A DNA stretch of 64,000 nt from Mytilinidion resinicola (GCF_010093595.1 NW_022985443.1:1996291-2060290), one strand, 5' to 3'. Positions 44,563 to 58,430 are shown, counted from the first letter of the stretch. The notes: generated by a model from the letters alone, not told the origin. A program made the numbers and translations.

Positions 44563-46402
44563 ACGTATTCTATAAGCAAGCCGTCTACCTAAGCGAGCCG
44601 TCCACTTTATTATAAAAACGCGACGCGTTAACTTCTAACTACTATGCGTCGACAATATAACGTGCAATTAATATAAAATAAAGGTCGAATATGCATAGCT
44701 ATTGCAGCAATTAATTAGCAGCAATTTAAAAGCGAACGGCGCGCTATTACGATATATAACGTACCTAGAAGCACACTTTAAGATCAACGCGCTAGAACAA
44801 CCCCACAACGCGATTCTAAGCCTAATTCAAAGAAACTTTCTAAGCTAGAGGAATTAGTTGTTGTTTAATATATACTCGACCTAGATTCGCGAGGATTTCC
44901 GCCCAACCTATATACTGTACGAAAGATAGCTAATAAATTGCTTGCTAAGCGCGCCGCCGGCTATATTAGCAAGAACTGGCCAGAGAACTTTATTAAGCGA
45001 ACACCTAAGCTTAAAACATAATTTAATTAAAAGTATAATCGTTAGAGAGCTTTATACGAGGATCTAAAGGTAATTAGCAATTGGTTTAAGCTTATACGCA
45101 ATATAAAAGCAAAGTATAGTATTCTAGATAAAGATATATATAACTTTAATAAAGCTAGCTTCTAAATAGGCGTTATCTTAACTGGCGTGGTTATAACAGG
45201 CTCTAAGCGGTGCAATTGTCTAAAATTAATACAGCTAGGCGATCGCGAATAGATAATAATAATCTAAGGAGTTAATGCCTGTAGATAGGCTATCCCGCTA
45301 TTTATTATCTTTTTAGGTAAGTACCACCTCTCTATATAGTATAAAAGCAATAATATACTACTAAACTAGGTTATAGCAGTAAGTAATAATAGCTAGACAA
45401 CGAATAAGCTTAGTATTACCTAGCTGCAGTATTTTAATAAGTATATAAAGGATCGCACTATAGGCATGCATTAGCTGCTAATTATTAATAGCTATAAGAG
45501 CCACCGCTCGCTTGAATTTAAAGAGATTTATAAGGAGAATAATATTATTACTCTCTGCATACCAGCGCATTTATTACACCTGCTGCAGCTGCTTAATATT
45601 AGCTGCTTTACACCGTTAAAAAAGGCATACGGGCGCTAAATTAAGGACTTAATACGCCACTATATTAACTATATTATAAAGCTAGAGTTTTTGCCAGTAT
45701 TTAAAGCAGCCTTTTATAACTTAATTATAAAGAGTAATATTTGCGCAGGCTTTTAAGGCGCAGGCCTTATACCGCTTAATTTAGAGGCAGTGCTCTTAAA
45801 GCTTAATATTCGGCTTTATACGCCGTTGCCTCCTGCTATAGTAGAGGCTTAATAGGAATTAAAAACACTAAGCAACGCTTATAAGCTAGGCTCTTAATTA
45901 GCTTTAATTTATAATCGTATTTAAAAGTATTAAAATAGCTCGCCTACAGCAATTCTTAATGCGCTTAGCAGCCTTTCTAAAGGTGCTGCAATAATAATAT
46001 ATTAAGCTATACTACTGCGCGATATAGTTGCCAGCCTTTAAAAGGCAAATAAAGCCGCTATAAAGCGTAAGGCGCGCAAAAAGAAGCGGATCTAAAAAGA
46101 AGGAACTCTAATAATAGAAGCAGGCTCTTAAATAGCTGCTTAAAGGCTTAATAAGAACGCCTAAAGTAAAAGGCAGCAAGGCGGGGCAGATTCTAGCAGG
46201 AGCGCGCGGCGCTGTAGACGCTGCGGCGAGCTAGGGCACAATATTCGTACGTGCAAAAATAATACAGAGGTTGCTGCAGATTAGGCTATAAGTTGTATAT
46301 AGTTAATATCTATTGGCGTTGTAGAGCAATTAACGTTTAAGGCCGGTTTTTATAATAAAGTAGACGGCTTGCTTAGGTGGACGGCTCGCTTATAGAATAC
46401 GT
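44563..46402 (+). mobile_element. Fot1/pogo-type DNA transposon, full length (1840 bp)
   Basis: 56-bp terminal inverted repeats (44563-44618 and its complement ending at 46402) with four transitions between arms, starting ACGTATTCTATAAGC. TA target duplications at 44561-44562 and 46403-46404. Each repeat contains two tandem AAGC-AGCCGTC-AC units, likely transposase binding sites. The size is typical for Fot1-like elements. Confidence 0.92.
44690..46310 (+). pseudogene. pogo/Fot1 transposase (CENP-B HTH + DDE_1) with C-terminal zinc knuckle, decayed
   Basis: One largely continuous frame broken by TAA/TAG. The CENP-B-like region holds SRGFPPNLYTVRKIANKLLA and YISKNWPENFIKR. The DDE_1 core holds YNFNKASF (NFDE expected; Asp and Glu changed to Asn and Lys), GVVITGSKRCN, LLIINSYKSH and IPAHLLHLLQLLN. 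The C-terminus has ANKAAIKRKARKKKR and a CCHC knuckle RRCRRCGELGHNIRTC at about 46,200-46,250. It would have been a cut-and-paste transposase; the active-site changes are of RIP type. Confidence 0.85.
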
Positions 46403-46404
46403 TA

Positions 46405-47319
46405 ACTATACCCGACTTAATTATACTAATTTTACCGGGTTCTAACTATAAAAGGCGGAAAAGTACTTAAAATAGCTAAAAAGAACACCTTTTACTATAT
46501 TTAGTATAACTATAATATATATTACTACTTTTATAACCTAGAACTTATAATTAATAAGATTATATAGAAAAATAAGGCAGCTATTACTGCGGCGCAGGTA
46601 AACCTAGTATAGCGTGTAAGCTTAGCTATTATAGGCGTATAAATAGAAGTAATAGTAAATAATACTATTAATAATAGTATTACTTAGGAAGGCTATATAC
46701 TTAACGCCTTAAGGTATAAGGCAGGATTTACAGCTATATAATACTTTAACTGCTAGAGCTATAGGTATATTATAAGGTACTATAAAAAAAAACGTTAAAT
46801 ATACAGTATATACAGGCGAGCATAATATAAAAGTATACCCGGATAAGACTATTAAAAAATACGTAAACTATAATAGAAACTACCTATTATATAGTACCGA
46901 ATATACTATTCGAAAAGGGGCCTAGTAAAGGGCTTTTAATAAAAAATAGATAATACTATACTAATACGCTGCAGAGCGTAATAAACTATATATATTCTAA
47001 GCGTAGTTATATAATAAATAATAGTATATAAGGAAAATAGCTCTAAAGAAAAGGGTGCAATATATAGAAGAGTTTAAGATATAAGTAGAAAAGCCCTTTT
47101 TTATAGACTTTATAGCATCTATAGCTTCTACTATACCTATACTTTTAAAGAAACCCGGACCTAAACGGCTAAAAAAGGTGCTTATAGCGGATAAGAACTA
47201 GCCTGCTATTAATAAAGTATTTAGAATCGGAAGTAGAACACAGCCCGCCTAATTTACGCGACCTAACTAATTAGCTACGCTGCCGGAAGTATTATTATAG
47301 CTAGCTATATAAACTATAT
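46405..47319 (+). pseudogene. LINE (Tad/I-like) ORF1 relic, 5' of the A copy 2 insertion
   Basis: It shows a decayed double zinc-knuckle region: YFNC-SYRYIIRYYKKKR, then CP-like words PDKTIKKYVNYNRN and STEYTIRKGA (46,730-46,925). This is the usual end of the nucleic-acid-binding ORF1 of fungal Tad-type LINEs. Interrupted at 47319 by element A copy 2 (TSD TATAT). No reverse transcriptase is seen in the window. Confidence 0.55.
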
Positions 47320-47854
47320 TATAACGGGTTATTTTTTCTATACCTTCTAAGTATTATATACTAAGGCAGGGTATAGGTTAAGTTATTATTAGGGTGCAAT
47401 AGTTTTTAAAAGGTAAGGTAATAATTAATTAAAGTATAAAACGGGGTTATTACTTCTAATAGGTAGTATTAAAGTCTTAAGTTAAATATAAAGTTTCTAT
47501 TTATGCAAAGAAACGTCCCTTTATATAAAAGCTCCGTTCTAAGAAACCTTTTTACTTATTCTACTTTTAGAGCTTATAGCCCTTAAGCGCCTTAAGCCTA
47601 ATAAGCGCTTACTTAGCTCTATACTTATTTCTTTCTATAAGCTTAATAAGCTATTATATAACTCTATTCTTATAATATTCTATTTTTAGATTATTCCTAT
47701 CTACTAGCAGTTTATAGGGGAATCTAGGATCCTTATACGTCCTATATATAACCCTTTTAGTTCTATAACCTGGTTCTATATAATTAGTTTTATCTACTTA
47801 CTTATTTCTATAAGTACCTTTACGCTTAGGTTGTTTATATTATAGGTTATAATA
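47320..47854 (-). repeat. LTR of element A copy 2 (left)
   Basis: 535 bp, inverted relative to the copy 1 LTR, 38 bp shorter, with a changed internal tandem-unit region. Confidence 0.88.
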
Positions 47855-47989
47855 CTTGCTCCCCCTTTTAAGGCTTTCGGCCCGAAAGTACTTTTATAGT
47901 AGGGTTTTAGATAAGTAGCTAGTAATACCCTATCTACTAGGCTGTTATTATACTACTCTATTTCTTTTTTTATAATATCTAACGCCTTA

Positions 47990-48490
47990 AAAGCTAAGAA
48001 ATAAAAATGCTATTTTATACTTACTAATTATATTAACGCGTCTGGTTTAAAAGTTATACCTTATTCCTAGTATAAGTCTTAGGGTTTATTATATATAGTT
48101 TCTACACCTAACTCGGATTATTATACAGCCTGTGTTTAGGCGCAATAATTAAACTATAATATTGCTGGCATCTTAGCAGCTGCCTATAAGCTATTATCTA
48201 CTTATATATATATTTATTTCTTCCCTAAATTAGTTAGGGTAGAGGTTGTTTTATAATAAGGATAAACTCTATTATAAGGAGTTAGAGACTTGTATAACCT
48301 TATCTTCTTTTTTAGATACTTAAAAAGCTGCTATAGTAAAGCTTAATCGCCTGGATTTCTAAAAGAAGTTGCTGTATAAGTATAGTAAAAAGATAATACG
48401 TTATAGTTTTAAAACTCTAGAAAAGCTTAAAGAAAATAATCGGAAAAAGGCTAAGTAGAAAAAATAAGAGCATACTAAGTAGGAAGGCTT
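47990..48490 (+). pseudogene. Antisense accessory frame of element A copy 2
   Basis: Decayed homologue of the frame at 33,170-33,780: NASGLKVIPYS, GLLYIVSTPNSDYYTACV and YNIAGILAAAYKLL, followed by a degenerate charged region. Preservation of order and strand in a second, independently inserted copy supports a real accessory gene of this family. Confidence 0.6.
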
Positions 48491-48599
48491 ACCTTCTACC
48501 TTAGAAACTATTAGGTATTCTTTTTTCTCTCTAGGTATACTAGGCACTGCTAGCCGTCCGTTCTATTGCTATATATTCTAATTATATAGCAGTAGCATT

Positions 48600-51500
48600 T
48601 CTTTTCTAGATTTCTTTAATTTTTCCTAGTTAAATAGTGCGCTATTGCCGTTTTTCTAGGCTGTTCCGGATTCTGGCGGTAAAACTGCTACAGGAGTTCC
48701 TAATAGTTTACTAAACTTTTAACCGGTTCCTATATATTTTTAGAGGTGCCGTATTCTTTTTACTTAATTAGGTACTTTTTTTACTAACTATACTATTAGG
48801 AATTTAGGATTTACTCGACCTTATATTTATTATTATTATTAACCTTAATATTATTTTCTAGCTTAGCGTTTAGTAGTGCGGGTTCTAGTAGCAATATATA
48901 GAAAACCGGGTGTATTTTTATCCTATTAGGTAGCCTAAGCTTATAGTTTACTAGGCTAATAATATTCTATATTTTAAATAGTCTAATTTTAATATAGTCT
49001 AACTTTATGCTTAGTTATTTTATTTTAATATTTTTATAGAGTAGGTAGACTCTATCCCCTTTTTTAAAGGTTAGTGTAATACTCCAGTATTAGTTATAAT
49101 ATCTTGCTAACCTTAGTATTAGGAATTAGATGTCTATTAAAAGCTGCTTCTATAGCTTTTTAATATTTTTAACTAATAGCAGTGCCCTCTAGGCCCTTAT
49201 ACTATTAAGTTAGGGTTTTTAATATACCTCTAGATCGAAACTATAGTTTATAAAAAAGGGCAATACCTTTATTATCTCCGTAGATATACTATTATAGGCG
49301 AACTAGGCTATTAGTAGTAGTAATACCTAATTATCCTGCCTATAATTAATATAGTATTATAGGTACTATTCTAAAGTCTAATTAAGCCTTTCTATTTGCC
49401 CGTCTGTTTAAGGGTAAAACGCTATAGAAAGCTTATACTTTATTCCTAGTTATATAGTAAGAGTCTACCAGAATTTTAATATAAAGAGCTTATTTTAGTC
49501 TAAAATTATCTTCTAAGGTAGCCTATAGTTGCTAATAACGTACTTTAAAAAAGCGTAGGCTAGATCTTCTGCTATTAATACTTTTTAATAAGGGATAAAG
49601 TAGGTATATTTAGTTAATCGGTCCGTAACTACTAATATTGCGTTATACTTTATACCTGTTATAGGTTTAATAAACTACAGTAGCTTAACTATAAAGTCCT
49701 ATATAATAGATTTCTATACTTTTTCCGGTATAGAGGAACTCTTTATTAGTCTATACAGTGCGTATTATACCAACTTATTTTTTATATATTCGTATTTATA
49801 TATAATTTTCTCCGTTAGTTTCCGAAGTCTAGGAAAATAGAATATTCTTATAATTTTTTCCCGTGTTTTTTCTACTCCTTAGTGCCTATACACTAGTATA
49901 CTATAGAATTTCTTAATAAGCTCTTTTTATAAGGTTTTAGGCATAAATATCTTATTCTATAAGGTAATAATACTATCCTAGATTTTTCTATATTCTTAGT
50001 TTATAGGTTCTAGGCGCAAACTTTACTAGTTATAACCTGCTAAATCCCGGCTTTCTTAATCTAGTTTTTAGGCTGCCTTAATTTATTTATACTACTTATT
50101 ATCCTTGGACCTATAAGCAGCTGCTGCTTATATATAGTTAAATTTAAGGGTTTCTAGACTTCTCTTCCTAAGTATAAATTGCCTGGTTTTTCCGGCTTCT
50201 TCTATATAGTTCGGCCTTCGGCTAAGTATATCTATATAAGCGTTTTTAGATTCCTTTTAGTATATAATCCTAAAATTAAAGGTTCCTAGTTTTTCTAACT
50301 ATTTTACCTGTTTTCTATTTAACTTTTTAGTTATAGTAAAGTATATTAGATTTTTATAGTTTATATACACCTGTATTATATATACTGCTTTTTTAAAGTA
50401 AACTTTCTACTAACTAAATACTTCTACTATAGCTAGCAGTTCCTTATTATAGATATTATAGTTTAGCTTAGCTAGGCTTAGCTTTTATAAGTAGAACGCT
50501 ATAGGGTGCAGTTTCCCTTATTTATCTAGTTAGTTAAGTATTGCTCCTAATACTTTATTTAATATATTACTTTTAATAGTAACTAGTTTTTATAGATTAA
50601 AAATTGCTAATACTAGTTTTAAAGTAAACTGTGCTTTTAGTTTATTAAATGCGCTCTGCGCTTTTAAGGTCTATTTATACTTAATATCCTTTCTAGTAAA
50701 TTCTATAAGTAGCTCTGCAATTTTTAAGTAGCCCTTAATAAACTGCCTATAGTAATTAGCTAACCCTAGGAATAACTATAGTTCCTTTAAATTTGCGGGC
50801 TCTGGCTATTTTTAGATAGAAAATACCTTACCTTCTTCTATTTTAATCTGTTCTAGACTAATAACGTATTCTAGAAATCCGACTTTCTACCTATAGAATT
50901 TATATTTATCCGGGTTTACTATAAGGTTATATTTTTTAAGTTTTTTAAGCACCTTTTATACGTGTATTCTATATTTACTTAGCGTTTCTAAGTATATAAG
51001 GATATTATTAAGGTATACTACTATAAACCGATTTAAGTAGCCTTTTAGCGCTAAGTTAACTACTGCTTAGAATATTGCTAGCGTATTAGTAAGCCTAAAT
51101 AGTATTACTATATATTTAAAGTGTCCGTATTAAGTTCTAAAAGCTGTCTTTTACTTTTCTTCTTCTCGTATCCTAATTAAATAGTACCCTTTGCGTAGGT
51201 CTATTTTTATAAAGTACTTAGCTTTATATAGTTAGTTTTTAAGTTCGGAGATTAAAGGTAATAAATAGTAGTTTTTAATTATAATTTTATTTAGTTGTCT
51301 ATAGTCTATATAAAGGTATAACTTACTATTTAGTTTTAGGATAAATATTATAGGGTAACCTGCAGGCAATTCTAATAGTTTAATAAATCCTTACTTTAGG
51401 TTCTTTTCTAGGTATTCTTCTAGTACTTCTAGCTTGTTCTAGGCTAGTAAATAGATTAGTCTAAACTGCAGTTATTTGCCTGGTACTAGGGGAATATAGT

Positions 51501-54400
51501 AATCCTAAGGTTAGTACTTTAGTAGTATATTCTAAACCTTTTCTATAAAAATTTCTCTAAATTTATTATATTTTTCTAGTATATTTAGTACTTTTACTGC
51601 CTTAGCTAGCTGCCGGCTATTTAGGGGTTTAGGCTACTATTAGCTTACTGCCCTATTTTTTTTTTAGGCTTTCCTACCTTTTAAGGTATCTATATTAATA
51701 TCTTGTTTTTACTTAGGCTTATTCTAGCGCAGGGTGCTTTTTAGTCCGCTTTCTAATTAGATCTATACTTTACTAGACTTCTAATTAACTTAGGAGTTAT
51801 ACTGCTTTAGCTATAGTATACCTAAAATTATATTATATTTTGCCGTGTTTATTATATCTATGCTAATAGTTTCTCTATATTCTTTAATCTATATAACACC
51901 TAGTTAAGTTTCTATAGTTACCTACCTATTGCTATATTATATAGGTGTGCTATCTACTATATATAGTCTATAAGGTCTATTTTTCTATTACTAGGGGATT
52001 TAGTTTCTTCTAATAAAGTTATAGAATATAAAATTTCCCTGCGCACTACTGTCTAGCAGTGCTTTTACCGGGTTCCTACTAATTTTAACTAATAGAATTA
52101 CGTATCTATAGTTCTAAATAGAAATAGAGTTAGGCTATATTACTAGGTTTCTTTTTTTTTCTATAATATAGGCTTTTCCTACTAGAGTAGTAATAGTTGC
52201 AGTTTGCGTTTTTTTGTTTTTAGCTACTCCGTAGAACCTTATTTTTAGCTGCTCTGGCCGTCCTGTTGCTTAAACGCCTGCTTATTTTTTTAGCTATTTT
52301 TATAGCTAATAGTTTACGTGTTTTATTTTGCAATATACTAAATATAAGTTCTAGTAGTATATTTACTAGTTTTTACTTTTCCTATATTCTATTAGGTACT
52401 AAGGGTCTAGAACTATAGTAGCTACTTCTATAAGTTTATTTTTCTTGCCTATAATATAGTGCTCTATTTCCTTAAACAGTACTAGTTATATAATAATATA
52501 ATATTTTATCCGATATAGGTACTATTCTTAATATTTCTTATATATTATATACTTATTATATTTGTTTTTAATATATAATACCTAAAATATCTGTCTATAA
52601 AGTAGGTGGTTTCTATTTAGCTATTTATTTTCCTTATTATAGATACCTATTTCGCTAATATAGTGCAATATTCTATAGATCTCGGTCTCTATTTATCTTT
52701 TATATAGCTCTAGCAGTTCTTGCTCTAGTTTAATACTAAATTCTCTATTACTAGACTACTTTTCTAGTTCGCAATTTTTATTACTATTATAGTACTCCTT
52801 ACTATTCTTAACAAGTAATTTATTATTCCGTTTTATCTAGACGTTGCGGCTTAAGCCTTTAAATATATCTAATTTTACGCAAGTTTCTGCGTTAATAGTT
52901 GCTGTTGTTAATATTCCTGCAGCTGCGGCTATTTTTTCTTCTTTTTCTTTAATAAGTTATCCGGTAACTTTTTCTATAGCTTTTAGGAATTAGTAACTAG
53001 CTGGTTTCTTTAGCTTTACGCCTGCTATAGTATTTTTAGCCTTTTATACTTCTTGTTTTTTATTAAGGCGTGCAAGAATTTCTTTTATACTTTATTTATA
53101 CGTGGCTATAACTTTATTAACCTATACTTCTATATCTAGTAACTTAGTTTTACTATTAGTTTATAGCTTAGGTATATTTATTTAGGGTTCTAATCGCGGT
53201 TTAATTATCTAGAACACCTTATTCGTTTCTAATAGGTAGTTAATTTCTATACTTTTAACTTCTATATTCGCGTAGTAGTTATCTATAGAATTGCTGTTAT
53301 ATTCTTTATTTCTTATTATAGTAATAGTATATCCCTTTACCTTTTATATTAAATAGTACCCTATTACCTGCTTATTTAACTAATAAGTAAAGCAGTTATT
53401 ATTATAGCACGCGGTCTATAATATAGAATTATGGCGGTTTATATTTAGCTTTGCTATAACTGCTGCTATTTAGGTGTTTTTAGAGCACTTACTTGCAAAG
53501 TATTCTTATTCTCCGTATAATAAGCATGCACTGTTGCGCTTTCTATCTTACCTCTTTTTATTAGTAATTGGTCTACCTTTCTAGTTATTATATTATTTTG
53601 CAATATTAATCTCTATATAATCTCTATAGTTGCGGTTAGTTACTTTTAGTTTTAGTTTAGCTAGTTAGGCGTAGAAATAAAGTCTTCTTTTATCTACCTA
53701 TTTTAGTTGTTATTTATACTATTAACTATTAATCTATATTACTATTTCCTTAAGTTTATAGAGTATTAAAGGCCTCTTACTTTATACGATTTTATTTTTA
53801 ATATTTTCTTTAAGACTTCTATAGTACTATACTTATAGAGCTTTATCTTTCTATAATAGCTTAGACGCGATTTATATAAATTCTAAAGTATAGCGGCTAG
53901 TTAAGCCTTTTTACTTTAGAACTGCTATTTTCTATTCTACTGTCCGTTCTTTATTAGTGTTTCTAAAGGTTATCTGCAGTGCTAACTCGAAGTATCTATA
54001 ATTGCTAAATATAATATTAGTTTCTAGTTTCCGATTATCTGCGTTAGTATTACTAAGCTAATCTATAAGTATTAGGTTAAACTAGTTAAACGCTTTTTTC
54101 TTTAAAAAGGTGGCTGCTATACAGACCTTATCCGATTTAAATTTAAGGTTGCTTTAGTTTATGCGCAGGTATAGCCTTATCTGCATTATAAACGCTCGCA
54201 AAGCTCCTTTTTCCCTAGTAAACTCTTTAGGTTTATTTATTTTATAGCCTCTATAGCTAACTATTCTGCTAGTAGTAAGCTCTTTTTAGATAGTCTAGAA
54301 ATTCCCCTATAGGGCTGCAATTTCTTTATTCTTAGTATTACTAGCTTCTTCTAGTACTTATAGCTATATAAGCAATACCTGTATATATATTACTACCTTA
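48600..54400 (-). pseudogene. Element A copy 2 gag-pol relic
   Basis: Same gene order as copy 1, read on minus, with stops every few codons (TAG/TAA). It aligns by eye to copy 1 throughout, for example the chromodomain (48,780-48,660) and the integrase core (49,700-49,380). No open frame above 60 codons survives. Confidence 0.85.
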
Positions 54401-54505
54401 GGTATTATTAGAGTTAGTTTAGTAGTTATACTGCCTAAAGGGGTTAATAGGGCTATCTTAATTAATTGTTTATATACAACTTCTTTAATATAGCGGTGTT
54501 TAAAG

Positions 54506-55040
54506 TATAATAGGTTATTTCTTCTATACCTTTTAAGTATTATATACTAAGGCAGGGTATAGGTTAAGTTATTATTAGGGTGTAATAGTCTTTAAAAGGT
54601 AAGGTAATAATTAATTAAGGTATAAAACGGAGTTATTACTTTTAATAGGTAGTATTAAAGTTTTAAGTTAAATATAAGGTTTCTATTTATATAAAAGAGC
54701 GTTCCTTTATATAAAAGCTCCGTTCTAAGAAACCTTTTTACTTATTCTGCTCTTAGAGCTTATAGCCCTTAAGCGCCTTAAGTCCGATAAGCGCTTATTT
54801 AGCTCTATACTTACTTTTTTCTATAAGCTTAATAAGCTATTATATAACCCTATTCTTATAATATCCTATTCTTAGATTATTCCTATCTACTAGCAGTTTA
54901 TAGGAAAATCTAAGATCTTTATACGTTCTATATATAACCTTTTTAGTTCTATAACCTAGTTCTATATAATTAGTTTTATCTACTTACTTATTTCCGTAAG
55001 TACCTCTGCGCTTAGGTTGTTTATATTACGGGTTGTAATA
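54506..55040 (-). repeat. LTR of element A copy 2 (right)
   Basis: 535 bp, same length as the left LTR. Confidence 0.88.
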
Positions 55041-55045
55041 TATAT

Positions 55046-55440
55046 ATAGCAGAGGCGATTAGCTAATATTAAGTAGAAAGGTTTAAATACTATTATTATA
55101 AGATAACCTAGCTAACTAATAGATCTATACTAAGTAAAAAACCTAGGTAGATAATAGGTAAGCTAAGAAATAATAAGAGGACACTAAAATAAGCTAATAT
55201 TAAAATAACTAAACAATTTTACTATTATATAGTATAATATCTATAAAAACTTAATAACTTAAAAGAAGTTCCTTAAAAAGGCGGAAAATACTAGCCTATA
55301 ACCTATAGTACTAGCTATATAAAAACTATAGAAAAACCTATATAGGTAGAAGTAGAAGTATATAGTATATATAACGTATATAATAAAGTTATACTATTTT
55401 CTATATATAGAAGAGGAATATATAAAAGCCTATATATATA
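55046..55440. other. AT-rich segment between element A copy 2 and the pogo-2 relic
   Basis: By nesting logic this should continue the LINE relic. Translation is too decayed to prove it, although NLYR-like and YNKVILFSIY words occur on plus. Confidence 0.35.
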
Positions 55441-56307
55441 ACGTATTCCACTACTAAGCCGGCTAAACCACTAAGCCGGCTACTTTTCCTTAGTATAACC
55501 AACACTATATTTATACAGCAATATATTAACAACGCAGCAATTATCTATCTTAGTAAAAAGGCAGTATTAATCTCGCGCTTTAAGCCTTTACCTCTAGTTA
55601 ATTTAGGACTATATAACGCGCTGCAGCAGCCTTTAATATACGATATTAGCGGCTCTCTAATCGGTTCCACGGAATTACGTTTTAACCTTAATTACAACTA
55701 AACTGCCTAAAGCTTACTGCGACCGAAAAGCATATAATTATACGATATATCCTTAACCTAGACTTGCAAGGATTTGCGCCCCGGTTATATAAGGTGGTAG
55801 ATATAGCAGATAAAGTACTGGCTGCGCGTAGTGGGATACTAGTAGGTAAGAACTAGACTTAATAGTTTATATCTCGTATAAAGGAGCTTAAAATAGCTTT
55901 TAATTAGGTAAAAAACCGCTAGAAAATACTCTAGGAAAACCTAGAGGTTATTAATATATAGTTTACTCTTATATAAAAAACTATAGCTAAGTATAGTATC
56001 TACCTAGATAATATTTATAACTTTAATAAGACTGGCTTTTAAATAGGTATAATTAGTATAATAAAGGTTATTACAGGTTTAGAGAAATATATAAGGCCTA
56101 ATCTTATTTAACTAGGCGACCGAGAGTAGGTTATAGTTATCTAGAGCATCTGCGCTGCCGGATATATAACCCTACTATTTATTATCTATAAAAAACGCGT
56201 TTATATCTCTATATAGTATAAAAAAGCAGAGATACTATATAATTAGAAGCTCTCTATCTTTAAAAACGGCTGGACTAATAATAAGCTTAGTCTTAAGTAG
56301 TTAAAGC
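55441..56307 (+). mobile_element. Second pogo-type transposon relic (pogo-2), 5' half
   Basis: The left end starts ACGTATTCCACTACTAAGCC after TA (55439-55440) and carries two tandem ACTAAGCCGGCTA units. This is the same architecture as the 44563 element but a different sequence. Transposase words on plus include LQGFAPRLYKVVDIADKVLA, FISRIKELKIAFN, NFNKTGF, ICAAGYITLLFIIYKKRVYI and NGWTNNKLSLK. It is broken at 56307 by the reversed copy of element B, and no right end is seen. Confidence 0.8.
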
Positions 56308-58430
56308 TGTTATAATAGCGCTATATACAAGAAGTTAAGGGCTTAAAAAAAAGCGTTAATTAGGTGCTATATATAATACTATATAGAGAATTAAGACGTT
56401 ATATAAGGAATAGGAAAACGGAAAACGGGCCACCGGATATAAGGGCGTGGCCAAGCGTGTGGCGTACGGCCTTTATACTGTTTTAGCGTGTAGCATGTAT
56501 ATATGCGAGGTTTTTACCAGATTAGGTAATAGGAAAAAGGGGCAGCCGGTAGGTAGCTGGAGCGGGATAGAATAGAAAGCGGAAGTAAAATAGGAGTAGA
56601 GCAGGGTAGGCAGGGCAGGAGGCTAGCTAGCAGTAGTAGGCCGGTGCAGATTACTAGAGTTATAGCAATCTGCGGCAGAATTTTAGTAGGTAGGGTATTG
56701 CGGTTAATACTATAATAGTACCCCTTTTCTAAACCTAAGTTTTTTAGTAAGTAGAAGGCGCTGTTTATAATATATACGGCTATTTATTAGGAGTAGAGCT
56801 GTAAATTAAATTTTAATTAAGGTTTTAGGGTCTAGCAGAATAGGGCTTATCGGACGCAGGATTATAAGCTTCGGGGTAGCAGTAATAATAATTAGCTGCA
56901 GTAGTAGTATTCTTTAGGTTATTAACAGGTTGCTAGAACAGGTTATTATATCTAGTCTATTAGACTAAGTACTTATATTGCTTTCGGCGCCGGTTTAGGC
57001 GTATGCCTTTAATATAGTTAATATACTATTTAGTCTCTTTTTTAACTTAAATAGGTTTAGGTAGGAGCAACTCCTGGCTAGGTAGGTAGTTAGCTTGCGG
57101 AGCGGCAGGACGGAGTAATAAAATATAGAAGACAGGATATATTTTTATAAATTTAGGTAGGCCTAGTTAATAGGCGTACGGAGAAATAATCTATATAATT
57201 AGGAACTTCCCTAGGTTCTTCTAATTAAGCTTTTTAGCGGGTCGATTTATACGGATATTCCGTGTATTTAACCAGACTTTATTACCTACTTTATAGGCCG
57301 GTGCGCCTATATATTTTCGGTTGGCGTATTCTTCTTATATTGCTTAGGCCTAAGTTATCTCTTCGCGGATAAACTGCTTAATATCCGATATTTTATTAAC
57401 TATCTAATTAGCCTTAAGTGCTTACAGTGCTTAATAGGCAGGGCGCGGAGTTCCTAATAGCGGTTTAAAGCCTATTCTTAGGTGTTGTCCTAAAATAGCG
57501 ATAAATAGTATTACTATTATCGATTTAGATTAGGTATTATTCGCCTTAAACTAAGCAGACAGCAGCTAGGTAACCTAGTTATCTTGCTTATAGTTTATAT
57601 AGGTGCAGAGGACTTATTCTAGCGTTAAATTAGCCTTTTCTATTTAGCTATTAGTTTCCGGGTAGAAGGCCGATAATAATTAGGCTTTAATGCGTAGTTG
57701 CTTATAGAGTTTATCCTAAAATACGGAGATAAACTGTAATTCTTAATCGGATACGCATATATTAGGTAATCCGTAATATACCTAAATATATTAGTAGAAT
57801 AGGTCGGCTGTAGTATTAGCTATAATTGTTCTATAGGAAATTATATATTAGTACTTGCTTAGGCAGTCTACTATAACTATAATATTAGTGCAGCCTTCGG
57901 ATTTAGGTAGTTTAATAATAAAGTCGACAGAAATATCTTGCTAGTAATACTGCGGAACGGGCAGGGGTTTTAGGAAGCTATTATACTTTTTTCTTAAAGC
58001 CTTTATATAGTAATAGGTGTAATAGCATACTATAAATTAGCGGATTATTTTAAATATATACAGCTAGTAGTATTCTCTTTAAAGGATTTCTAGAGTTTTT
58101 CCACGTCTAGGGTGGCCGCTAACAGGGGAATTATGCACGTAACGAAGCAGTTTAATCTTTAGTTTATTATTATTAGGAATTGCTATTTAGTTACGGAAGT
58201 AGAGCTTACTATCTTACTCTTTACATTCGCTTAGGGTAATCTTCTTAAAGCGGTGTACTCCGGAGTATAACATCTCTAGAACTTCCTAGATAAACTTATT
58301 ATTTAGGTATTTATCCTTAATAATCTCCTAAATTATTCGGTTAGTTTCTATTAGATTTAACTGCGTGAACAGGTTAGGATAGAGCAGTATCTAATTTTAG
58401 GCTGCTTAAGCTTTTTCTATCCTACGGCGG
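56308..58430 (-). mobile_element. Element B copy 2, reversed and truncated
   Basis: A 410-bp LTR (56308-56717, starting TGTTATAATAGCGC, an unmutated TG end), then pol in minus orientation (integrase C-terminus through RNase H) that matches B of 41,389 back to about 26,110. Similarity stops abruptly near 58,430, and the RT, gag and other LTR are absent. A deletion or recombination at that point removed the rest. Confidence 0.85.

Larger units (their letters stand above)
47320..55040 (-). mobile_element. LTR retrotransposon A, copy 2, reversed and heavily RIP-mutated
   Basis: 7721 bp with two 535-bp LTRs (47320-47854; 54506-55040) and TSD TATAT (47315-47319; 55041-55045). Internal order on minus is gag (about 54.4-53.4 kb), protease/RT (about 52.1-50.7 kb), integrase (about 50.0-49.2 kb), chromodomain (about 48.8-48.65 kb). 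The antisense accessory frame follows at about 47.99-48.49 kb, read on plus. Far more RIP-like changes than copy 1. Confidence 0.92.
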
